From NCBI GenBank assembly GCA_001275005.1, contig JWZX01001476.1, positions 1 through 22,009 of the forward strand: 22,009 bases of DNA, in the 5' to 3' direction. The stretch comes from Chrysochromulina tobinii. Its lineage: Eukaryota > Haptophyta > Prymnesiales > Chrysochromulinaceae. Both the position numbers and the translations under genes were made by a program. Shown one piece after another: positions 15,199 through 22,009 of the stretch. Below the pieces are notes generated by a model. It had not been told where the DNA came from. It was given only the letters and a program-made list of their open reading frames with translations, and did no database searches. Position 1 is the first letter of the stretch; every line of letters starts with the position of its first letter.

Positions 15199-17280
15199 TC
15201 ACTCGTCCTCCTCGTCGTCCCAATCGTCCCCAACGAAGTCGGCGTCGGCCACGATCGCGACGCCATTGTTCTCCGCCACGACGAGTCGTGCCGCCTCCTC
15301 AGCGGCCGCCGCCGCCGCCTCGGCCGCCGCCGCCTCGGCCGCCGCCGCCTCGGCCGCCGCCACCTCGGCCGCCGCCTCTGCAGCCGCAACCTGCTCCGCC
15401 TTCTCACGGCGCCTCCGCTCGGCAGCCTCCTGCCGCTCCGCTCGCACCGCCGCCTCCGCCGCCCTGGCCTGCGCCTCCTCTGCCGCCTGCGCTTTGGCCG
15501 CCGCCTGCGCCTTGGCCAGCCTCTCAGCCTGCAGCCTCGCCGCCGCCTCGGCTGCGGCTTCCTCCCGCCGCGAAGCCTCGTCGGCCTCCTCGTCGGCGTC
15601 CGCGAGCGGGGGCTGTGAAGCCAGCGCGCACGGCGCCTCGCCGTCAAGCCACGGAGGCGAGGCCATCGTACCCGGCGAGGTCTCGTCAGGACGGCTCCGC
15701 CGGGTTTCGTCAGGACGGCTCCGTCGGGTTTCGTCAGGACGGCTCCGCCGGGTTTCGTCAGGACAGCTCCGCCGGGTTTCGTCAAGTCGGCCCGGCGAGG
15801 TCTCGTTGGGCATCGCGTCGTCTTCCTCCCGAGGCTGTGGTTGTGGCGGTGGCTTACGCTTTCCTGGGCTGGCTGGGGGCGACGTCTGCAGCCGACGCTT
15901 GCCCGGCGAAGGCGGTGCCCTCCTACCAGCTGCCTGCGTTCCCACTGCCAGCTGCGCCGCCGCCGCCTCTTCTTCCATCGGCTCTGGCGGCGCGGCGGCG
16001 GCGGGCTCGCTGCTCAGCTCGACTGTGACCCTGGCTGCGCGCGAGCCGGACGCACGGCGGGTGGATCTGGAGCCGAAGACCCCGGCACCATCGTCCTCAT
16101 CACGGTGTGCCGAGGCTGCCGGTGGCGGAGGCAGGTCGGCGACGGGAAGCGGCGGCAGTGCGCCCACCACGGCGCCCATGCTCGGCGTACCTTGCGCCGC
16201 CGCAGCCAAGGGTGTCGAGCTTGGCGAGCTGCGCGCCGTCAAAGACGATTGGAGCGCGCGCGGCACGTACACCAAGGGGCTGGGCACGTGCACGTGCGCT
16301 GGGATGAGCTCGAGGTACTCTGCGGGGACCAGGCCGTGGGCGCCCCCCTCCGGGCGTGCCGCAAAGATCCAGCCCGGCGGGCTGGTCATCCAAGGCAGAG
16401 GCAGCAGCAGCTCGCCCGCGACGCACCCCAGCTCGATCTCGTGCTCAGAGACGAAATCCGCACGCAGCCGGCCAATCTCGAGGATGAATGCGAGCGACGA
16501 GGGCTGGAGCACCAGCCCATTGCCCTCGCCGCTCGGCATGAGTGCTGTCGCGTGACCGGCCGGCGGGCGCCTCGTCGCGCTTGCCGACACGGCGCTGGCG
16601 GGGTGGCGCGTTCGCGTCGACTGTGCAGTGCGAGGCGGCGGCTCGTGAGGCACCTCCTCATCGTCCTCGTTGTCTGAGTCCGTGAAGAATTCGGGTGCGC
16701 CATTGGACGACAAGCCCGATGAGTCCGCAGGGCGGCGCGCCGTCGCCGCGTCCGCCGACTTGCCCACGCGCTGAGCCACTGCGCTCGCCCAGTGCACGGC
16801 GCGCAGCCTCAGCTGGTGGACCCACATGATAGCGTCCTCGCGATCCCCGGCACAGAATTCGATGTGATCGAAGGAGTACGCGCCCTTGCAGCGGACCACG
16901 AAGTGGCTGGGCGGCATGCCCGTCGCCGCACCGCTCTCTACTGCGATGATGTCCGCGAGGTGCAGGCACACACGTGACGGCAGATCCATCGCCTTCGTGT
17001 AGCAGAGCGTGCCCGAAGTCTCGTCAACGGTCACCCAGCGCTTACCCCATTTGAAGCCGAGGATGCCTGCGGCGGTCGTGTGCTTCTTCTTCAGCCACCC
17101 GTGCAGGCTCTTGCTCATCTTCACGTCGCTCGCAACCTCCAGGCTGTGAGCGACAGATGTAGGAGACGATTCGCCGCTCCGGCTGCGCTCCCCGTCGGCC
17201 AGCTCCGCCAGGGTGAGAGCAGACGGCTTCGACGCGCTGCGCCCGCGCCCAAACGAGGGACGGCGGGTCAATAGCGGCAT
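15199..17280 (-). CDS. PH and SH3 domain protein with repeat linker and Ala/Glu helix
   Basis: A 693-residue scaffold or adaptor protein, no introns. A PH domain (about 58-161) begins SLHGWLKKK and includes GKRWVTVDETSGTLCYTK; it ends with the usual C-terminal helix DAIMWVHQLRLR with its Trp (W153). It probably binds phosphoinositides or a partner at membranes. An acidic linker (DSDNEDDEEV) follows. An SH3-like domain (about 271-328) has LRADFVSEHEIELGCVAGE and GWIFAARPEGGAHGLVPAEY, the ALYDF/GD.../GW/GLVP-NY order of the fold. Then come a Pro-rich stretch, an eight-residue repeat DETRRSRP, and a long Ala/Glu/Arg helix (about 560-675) ending in acidic DDWDDEEDE. The start at 17280 is the first ATG of the frame. 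The domain calls rest on motif order only. Confidence 0.82.
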   Translation of the reverse strand: MPLLTRRPSFGRGRSASKPSALTLAELADGERSRSGESSPTSVAHSLEVASDVKMSKSLHGWLKKKHTTAAGILGFKWGKRWVTVDETSGTLCYTKAMDLPSRVCLHLADIIAVESGAATGMPPSHFVVRCKGAYSFDHIEFCAGDREDAIMWVHQLRLRAVHWASAVAQRVGKSADAATARRPADSSGLSSNGAPEFFTDSDNEDDEEVPHEPPPRTAQSTRTRHPASAVSASATRRPPAGHATALMPSGEGNGLVLQPSSLAFILEIGRLRADFVSEHEIELGCVAGELLLPLPWMTSPPGWIFAARPEGGAHGLVPAEYLELIPAHVHVPSPLVYVPRALQSSLTARSSPSSTPLAAAAQGTPSMGAVVGALPPLPVADLPPPPAASAHRDEDDGAGVFGSRSTRRASGSRAARVTVELSSEPAAAAPPEPMEEEAAAAQLAVGTQAAGRRAPPSPGKRRLQTSPPASPGKRKPPPQPQPREEDDAMPNETSPGRLDETRRSCPDETRRSRPDETRRSRPDETRRSRPDETSPGTMASPPWLDGEAPCALASQPPLADADEEADEASRREEAAAEAAARLQAERLAKAQAAAKAQAAEEAQARAAEAAVRAERQEAAERRRREKAEQVAAAEAAAEVAAAEAAAAEAAAAEAAAAAAEEAARLVVAENNGVAIVADADFVGDDWDDEEDE
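15681..15776 (-). repeat. 24-bp minisatellite, 4 full units plus a degenerate fifth, in the PH-SH3 gene
   Basis: Units at 15681-15704, 15705-15728, 15729-15752 and 15753-15776 differ by single substitutions; a diverged fifth unit follows to about 15800. They encode DETRRS(R/C)P repeats. A 16-bp copy of the same flank, CCCGGCGAGGTCTCGT, stands on both sides (15671-15686 and 15791-15806), giving DETSPG at both ends of the array. Confidence 0.95.
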
Positions 17281-17724
17281 GACAGTTAGGGCAGTTGTCG
17301 GGTGCAGTTGTCGGGCGGCACAGTGAAAGTTGGATCTCGTTTCGGGTTCCGTCAAATCTGTCAAACATTAAAAACGTAAGGTCAATTCGCGAGAAGGACC
17401 TTAATTCCATAGGCATCGAAGCATGCTCGGAGCTCGCGTCTGAGTACTGTAGCGCAGTTGGCAGTACCTGTCCGCAGCCGCCGCCCACACCTCACTGCCA
17501 CGCTCCGAAGCCGGCGCCAACGTAACTATCGCTCTCTCATCACGAATCCGTGCAGTGTCCTCTCTGTATGCTCGCGCACACCTCATCATCGTTACGCACG
17601 CGCGCATCGCGCAGTCGCCCTTTCTCGCATGGACGGAGCCGGTTCCGCAGCCGCAGCCGCAGCTTCAGCTCACATGCCCGGCCGTGCATGTTGCTTTCGC
17701 GCGCGAGTCGCATCATCTTGCGCT
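17281..17724. other. Intergenic region between the kinase 3' end and the PH-SH3 start
   Basis: Both neighbours are on the minus strand. The part near 17340-17450 is AT-rich and is the likely promoter and 5' UTR of the PH-SH3 gene; the part near 17640-17724 is the kinase 3' UTR, with a (GCAGCC)n-like run. The kinase stop overlaps GCAAGT, which could be a GC-AG donor, but no matching downstream exon is convincing. Confidence 0.45.
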
Positions 17725-19734
17725 TCACTTGCCGGCGCCGCCGTTGACCGTCAGCGGGCCTACCGCCCGTCGCTGCTGCGCCGCGGCCAGCGCGGCTGCC
17801 GCGCCACGCGACGTCTTCGGTTTCGAGGCGAGCTTGGCGGCGACGCTGCTCACGACGTGGGGCGCGGCCGGGTGCCCCACGGGCCCCCCAGGCTGCCCCC
17901 CGGTCGGCTGCACCGCCGCCATCGGCGCAGCGCCCACAACAAAGCCCGCATATGGCGGCCGCGTCGCACCGGCGGCGACATGGGGCAGCGGCTGGGTCGG
18001 CATGGTCGCGTAGACCGGCGGCGGCGCGCCCGCGGCCGCCGCTGCCATCGGCTGTGCCTGGAAGGGGCTGCCGTGGCCAAGCGCCGCCATATGCTGCGTC
18101 AGACCGGAGTGGACGAACGCCGGTGGCGCGTGGCGCGGGTCGACGCTGCACTGCCGTTTGCTGCGCGGGCCGCGCCGAGCTGCCTGGGTGCCATCCACCT
18201 CCTCATCGGAGTCCTCAATCTCGTCCGCGGCGCGTGTGTGCGCCGCGTCCCACGGGCGGAAGGAGCCGAACGCTTGGATCTCTCCCTGCATCCATGGGTC
18301 GGCGAGCGCCTGCGCGACGCTGAGCCGCCTGCGCGGGTCGACGACGAGCATCCTGCAGATCATCTGTTTGGCCGCGGGCGAGACGCGATCCCACACCGGG
18401 TGCCGGAAGTGCGCCGCGTTCACGCCCGCCTTAATCTGGTCGAAGATGGTCGCTGGCGCGCCTGAGGCACCCGGCGGTGCGACCTGGTCGGCAAAGGGCG
18501 GCGAGGCCGAGAGCAGGTTGTACATGAGCACGCCGACGGACCATACGTCGCACGCCCGATCGTAGCCGCGCCCGCTCGAGCGGGTCTCCAGCACCTCGGG
18601 CGCAAAGTACTGCGGCGTGCCGCAAAAGGTGGCCGCACGGAAGTGCACGTCGGCGCCGACGAGCTTGGCGAGCCCGAAGTCCGCAATCTTCACCTCGGGC
18701 AAGAAGGAGGTGGCGCCCGCGGGCGGCTCCTTCAGCAGGATGTTCTCGGGCTTCAGGTCGCGATGCACGATGTGCCGCTCGTGCAGGTAGTTGAGCGCCG
18801 AGAGCAGCTGGAACATGACGTGGCGCGCGTCCGCCTCCGCGAAGGGTCCATCGCGCTCCAGCCTGTCGAAGAGCTCGCCGCCCTGTACGAGCTCCATGAC
18901 GAGGTAGAGCTTGGTGGCGTCCTCGAAGATGTCGACGAACTTGATCACGTTCGGGTGCTCGATCGTGCGCAGGATGCGTGCCTCCATGAGCACGCGGCTC
19001 TGCAGCTCGGTCATCTGCTCGGCCGTGCAGCAGCGCGCGTCGCCCGCGGCCGCGCCGCGTAGCAGCTTCTTCTTGTCCATGACCTTCATGGCGTACTCGA
19101 TGCCCGTCGGCCTGTGCAGCACGCGTTTGACGACCGCGAACGAGCCCTTGCCCAGCTCGCAAACCTCCTCGTAGTCCTCCGCGCTGCTCTGCGCGCAGAG
19201 CGACGTCTCTCTAAGCAGCGACGGCTGCGTCGGCGGCGGCGGCGGCGGCGGTAGCGGCGGCGGCGGGCGCAGGTCGATGAACATGAACTGGTAGTTGATG
19301 GCGTGCGGGACAACGGCCGGGTCGTCGAGCATCGCGTTCCCCGAGCTCATCGACGCGTGCTTCGGGTTCGGGTTGAGCAGCACAATGTTGTCCGCATTCT
19401 GCAGCCGCCGGATCTGGTTCTTGCCCATCCGCTGGTTGTTCCACCACGTGCCGTTGGAGCTAAGATCGATGACGTGCGCGAGTCCATTGTCGTCGAGGAA
19501 TATGCGGCAGTGCATCGAGCTGACGCGCGGGTCATTGAACTTGATGTGCGCATTGCTGTTCTTCGCCACCTTGCCGAAAAGGATGACGCGCTGGTTGAGG
19601 TCAACGATGCCGAAGCTGGAGGTGGGCCCCATGCCGATGAGACGGGCCCACGGCTCACTGAATTCCTCCTCGGCCAGGGTCCCCGCATCCGGCTCGTCGG
19701 CCTGCGTAGGCGGCGCCGCGTCCTCGACCTCCAT
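17725..19734 (-). CDS. FHA-domain serine/threonine kinase of CHK2/Cds1 layout
   Basis: A 669-residue kinase, no introns. An FHA domain (about 50-120) has VSSMHCRIF (71-79) and DLSSNGTWWNN (90-100), the S-x-x-H and N-G-T motifs used to bind phosphothreonine; the usual Gly-Arg is Gly-Lys (G54-K55). A polyproline linker (157-171) follows. The kinase domain (about 188-465) is complete: GKGSFAVV P-loop, K217 in AMKV, HRDLKPEN (324-331), DFG (352-354), CGTPQYFAPE (371-380) and DVWSVGVLMYNLL. The tail is Pro/Ala/Gly-rich. FHA followed by a CaMK-group kinase is the arrangement of CHK2/Rad53/Cds1 checkpoint kinases in the nucleus, where FHA binding promotes dimerisation and activation. The ATG at 19734 places the FHA just after a short acidic N-terminus; the open frame further upstream begins without an ATG. 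The ortholog assignment is inference. Confidence 0.87.
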   Translation of the reverse strand: MEVEDAAPPTQADEPDAGTLAEEEFSEPWARLIGMGPTSSFGIVDLNQRVILFGKVAKNSNAHIKFNDPRVSSMHCRIFLDDNGLAHVIDLSSNGTWWNNQRMGKNQIRRLQNADNIVLLNPNPKHASMSSGNAMLDDPAVVPHAINYQFMFIDLRPPPPLPPPPPPPTQPSLLRETSLCAQSSAEDYEEVCELGKGSFAVVKRVLHRPTGIEYAMKVMDKKKLLRGAAAGDARCCTAEQMTELQSRVLMEARILRTIEHPNVIKFVDIFEDATKLYLVMELVQGGELFDRLERDGPFAEADARHVMFQLLSALNYLHERHIVHRDLKPENILLKEPPAGATSFLPEVKIADFGLAKLVGADVHFRAATFCGTPQYFAPEVLETRSSGRGYDRACDVWSVGVLMYNLLSASPPFADQVAPPGASGAPATIFDQIKAGVNAAHFRHPVWDRVSPAAKQMICRMLVVDPRRRLSVAQALADPWMQGEIQAFGSFRPWDAAHTRAADEIEDSDEEVDGTQAARRGPRSKRQCSVDPRHAPPAFVHSGLTQHMAALGHGSPFQAQPMAAAAAGAPPPVYATMPTQPLPHVAAGATRPPYAGFVVGAAPMAAVQPTGGQPGGPVGHPAAPHVVSSVAAKLASKPKTSRGAAAALAAAQQRRAVGPLTVNGGAGK

Positions 19735-20112
19735 TAGGAGACGGTGTCCAAGGCGGCAGCTCGCCGACACAAAACTTGACCGCTTGATGACGATGATCAT
19801 CAAGCCAATTCTTGCGCGTGAGGTCCTGTGCATGGGCTTGCGAGCGCAAATTAATGCATTGGAAACGCGCCGTAATCTACCGGCCGGTTGTCCTCGCAAC
19901 AGATTGTTGGTTGGATGGCGAGGAGGAGCTCGGACGGCCAGTCGCGACGAAGCACGGTGAACGGGCGGCTGTTTCTCTACGGCAGTTCGGACTGGGCCTC
20001 GACGGTTGCCACCTCGCCCGCCGGCACCTTCTTCGGCTTCCCTCCGGTCAATGGCTCCAATGATCAATTGAGACCCGCAACAGCGAAACACAAGGTCGGC
20101 CGCTTTGACGTA
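19735..20112. promoter_or_regulatory. 378-bp region between the divergent kinase and the last gene
   Basis: Upstream region of both genes. It is more AT-rich near the kinase start (AAATTAATGCATTGG at about 19848) and has a self-complementary ATGATCAT-like motif at 19793-19801. A TGATCA lies at 20061-20066. No named element recognised. Confidence 0.4.
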
Positions 20113-22009
20113 ATGAAGCTGACGCCCGAAGTGCAGCTGCTCGCCACCAGGTTGCTCTCGCCGCGCCGTCCTGCGAGTGCGCGCGATGCAACCGCCACTA
20201 CGTCGCCGCCGAGGCCTGTCAACCTCTCGCCGGGCTCAAAAAGGCCGGCACTGCCGCGGCCATCACCCACGCATCGACCTGCCACACCACGAGCCGCCTT
20301 CGGTGGCGGCGAACGCGGAAAAAGCGAACGCGGAGAAGCCATCGACAAGCTTGAGGAGCAGCTGATGAGGAGCAGCTTGAGCGCGCGGCCTCGCGGCCGA
20401 CTCGTGCCAGCCTCTGCGCGGACCACGAGACGCAGCGGCGGCAGCGGCATGATGGCGGAGGAGCCCTCGACAAGTGCCATCCCGCTCACGGAACGGCCGT
20501 CGACCTCGCCGCAACGTCGCCGGGCCGTCAGTAGCGCCCAACGAGCTGAGCCGCCAGCAGTGGCAGCCACCGACGAGTCGCCGATGACCGCCGAGGTGCG
20601 GCAGCTGTGCGCGTGCCTCAGATCGTCGGCGGGCACTGCGTCCGCGACGGCGACGGCCACTGCGGCGGCGGCGGCCGCCTCCGCCCTGACCGCCGCCACC
20701 GCCGCCGCCGCCGATGATTCCTTTGAGCTGGGCTTCGCGCAGCTGCGCCTAGCTGTGGCCGAGGATGAGGCGTGTGTGCAGCAGCTGCGCGAGGCTCTCG
20801 TCGAGGCGCTCGTCGAGGCGACGGAGCATCAAGCACTCGCCCTGGCTGCAGCGAGCGCTCAAGCGGAGCGCACGCGCTGGCGGCCGACGACGCGCGCCGC
20901 CCTTGATGCGCCCTCCAACGGTATGTTCGTGCCGCAAGAGCTCGGCCTGCTGTATGCCAACGTGCCCGCCCTCGCTGTGGCCAACCGCCTCGGCCCTCGT
21001 ATGGGCCTAGCATGCGAGGCAGGGGGTCAGGTGGCCTGGCGCGCTGAGTTCTCTCGCGCGCGCCGGCTGCCTCGGCTACTCGAGCACGCGGACGCATCGC
21101 TCCATTATGCGCTGGGTGCCGTGCGCCACTACGCCTTGAGCGGCTGGCTCGAGCACGTCACGGCGCGGGTCGCCGCCGCGGATGAGCAGCATGCGCAGGC
21201 CGAGGCGGCCGCGAGCACTGACGCCGACGCCGAGGCAGCTGACGCCGAGCTGCTCGCCACCGCGACGCGGCTGAAGGAGGAGACCCTCGGCGCGTGCGAG
21301 CGCTGCCGGCTTCTCGAGCGTAGACTCCCGCCACTGAGCGACGCGGCGCGCGTTCAGTCAGGAAGGCACGTGAGGGAACATTTGGCGGTGGCGGTGGCGA
21401 TGGCCGATCCAGCGGCTGTGCCGGCGGAAGTGAAGGCGCTCGACGATGCACGGCGCGAGCGTGCGCGGGTGCGCACGGCCGAGCGCGCGAGCTTCGAGGG
21501 ACTGTGCACCCGGGCGCTCTTGGCGTGCGAGATTCTTAAATCGAAGGCGCATGCGGCCTGTGCGCGGGACCTTGACGAGAAGCGAGCGGCGAGGATGGCG
21601 AAGGTGAACAAGGTCAAGGCGGCCATGGGCAAGGGTATTGCGAGGGTCGGCTTGTCAAAGTTGCTCGAGGAGGAGGGCGTGACGCTGGCGGAACGACGAG
21701 CGCATGCGGAACGACGAGCCCACGAAGAGACCATAGCGGCAGCTTTCGCCGCCTCCGACTTTTTCTCGACGGCCGCGGAGCCCGACGCGCCCGAGCCCGA
21801 GCTCGACGAAGTGTTCGATGAAGCACCTCCCGAACAATTCTTTCACCACAACCGAGCACTTTCGCCCCGAAACTACCCACCGCCTAAAGCCAAGCCAGAG
21901 ACCCCGCCGCCGCCGCCGCCGCCGCCACCGCCGCCGCCGGAGCCGGAGCCAGAGCCGGAGCCCGAGCCGCCCCCGCCCCCCCCACCGCCGGAGCCCGAAC
22001 CCGAGCCCG
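20113..22009 (+). CDS. Ala-rich helical protein with Pro/Glu tail, unknown function (partial, 3' end outside window)
   Basis: The frame from ATG 20113 (MKLTPEVQLLATRLLSP) stays open for 632 codons to the window edge. Residues 1-200 are basic and Ser/Pro-rich, probably disordered. From 201 (DDSFELGFAQLRLAVAEDE) there is a long predicted alpha-helical or coiled-coil stretch, then GMFVPQELGLLYANVPALAV (271-290), and more helix up to about 560, including LSKLLEEEGVTLAERRAHAE. After an acidic DFF-containing segment the chain turns into polyproline followed by Pro-Glu repeats (from about 598). I do not recognise a family. Proteins with such PPPEPEP tracts are frequent in haptophyte and similar GC-rich algal genomes. 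It diverges from the kinase gene. Confidence 0.72.
   Translation, partial: MKLTPEVQLLATRLLSPRRPASARDATATTSPPRPVNLSPGSKRPALPRPSPTHRPATPRAAFGGGERGKSERGEAIDKLEEQLMRSSLSARPRGRLVPASARTTRRSGGSGMMAEEPSTSAIPLTERPSTSPQRRRAVSSAQRAEPPAVAATDESPMTAEVRQLCACLRSSAGTASATATATAAAAAASALTAATAAAADDSFELGFAQLRLAVAEDEACVQQLREALVEALVEATEHQALALAAASAQAERTRWRPTTRAALDAPSNGMFVPQELGLLYANVPALAVANRLGPRMGLACEAGGQVAWRAEFSRARRLPRLLEHADASLHYALGAVRHYALSGWLEHVTARVAAADEQHAQAEAAASTDADAEAADAELLATATRLKEETLGACERCRLLERRLPPLSDAARVQSGRHVREHLAVAVAMADPAAVPAEVKALDDARRERARVRTAERASFEGLCTRALLACEILKSKAHAACARDLDEKRAARMAKVNKVKAAMGKGIARVGLSKLLEEEGVTLAERRAHAERRAHEETIAAAFAASDFFSTAAEPDAPEPELDEVFDEAPPEQFFHHNRALSPRNYPPPKAKPETPPPPPPPPPPPPEPEPEPEPEPPPPPPPPEPEPEP
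21904..22009 (+). repeat. (CCG)n and (GAGCC[G/C])n low-complexity tract, polyproline and Pro-Glu
   Basis: CCG triplets (21904-21939) encode polyproline, followed by GAGCCG/GAGCCC hexamers encoding Glu-Pro repeats that alternate with more proline to the window end. It is in frame with the last gene. Confidence 0.9.

Noticed and set aside
14924-16555. Long plus-strand open frames (369 and 543 codons) opposite the PH-SH3 gene
   Set aside because: They are Ala/Ser/Arg or Pro/Arg runs, the expected mirror of a GC-rich coding strand. The minus-strand frame has recognisable PH and SH3 motifs.
11466-19734. A DNA-damage gene cluster (EXO1 plus CHK2-like kinase)
   Set aside because: The two genes are about 4 kb apart with a TPR gene and a PH-SH3 gene between and are on opposite strands. 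Functional clustering cannot be claimed from two members.
1-22009. tRNA or rRNA genes
   Set aside because: Scanning the intergenic regions by eye found no T-loop consensus with matching acceptor stem; a covariance-model search (tRNAscan-SE, Infernal) would be decisive.

Overview
This looks like nuclear DNA from a GC-rich, gene-dense microalga with chlorophyll a/c plastids, most likely a haptophyte or a related red-lineage alga. The evidence is a fucoxanthin-chlorophyll-protein-type antenna gene, a nuclear gene region for a plastid-type sigma-70 factor, short GT-AG introns (87-104 nt), EXO1 and FHA-kinase genes, very Ala/Pro/Glu-rich low-complexity proteins, and intergenic gaps of only 0.2-1 kb. 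No rRNA, tRNA, CRISPR array or complete transposon was seen. The species call is inference.

Layout. 1-65: acidic C-terminal tail of a gene entering from the left. 316-1385 (-): GT8/glycogenin-like glycosyltransferase with one 92-nt intron flanked by a long direct repeat. 1578-5600 (+): a single 1340-codon open frame holding a sulfotransferase-like module, a rigid (AAAEK)19 helix, a DUSP domain and a complete sigma-70 factor with a pair of canonical EF-hands set into it. 6216-9407 (+): mitochondrial-type FAD/Fe-S D-lactate (or D-2-hydroxyacid) dehydrogenase of bacterial three-module architecture, whose stop codon lies on the junction of a 34-bp tandem duplication. 10437-11265 (-): three-exon light-harvesting protein. 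11466-13771 (+): two-exon EXO1 nuclease with all acidic active-site residues. 14068-14787 (-): small TPR-like protein. 15199-17280 (-): PH + SH3 scaffold protein with an in-frame 24-bp minisatellite. 17725-19734 (-): FHA + kinase protein of CHK2/Cds1 layout. 20113-end (+): Ala-rich helical protein running off the window.

Three gene pairs are head to head and share short upstream regions (192, 200 and 378 bp). EXO1 and the CHK2-like kinase both belong to DNA-damage processing in other eukaryotes, but other genes lie between them and nothing here shows co-regulation.

The most interesting object is the sigma factor. Two intact EF-hand loops sit between its region 1.2 helix and the rest of region 1.2/2, which suggests plastid transcription initiation gated directly by calcium. 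Whether the sulfotransferase and DUSP parts belong to the same protein needs transcript data.
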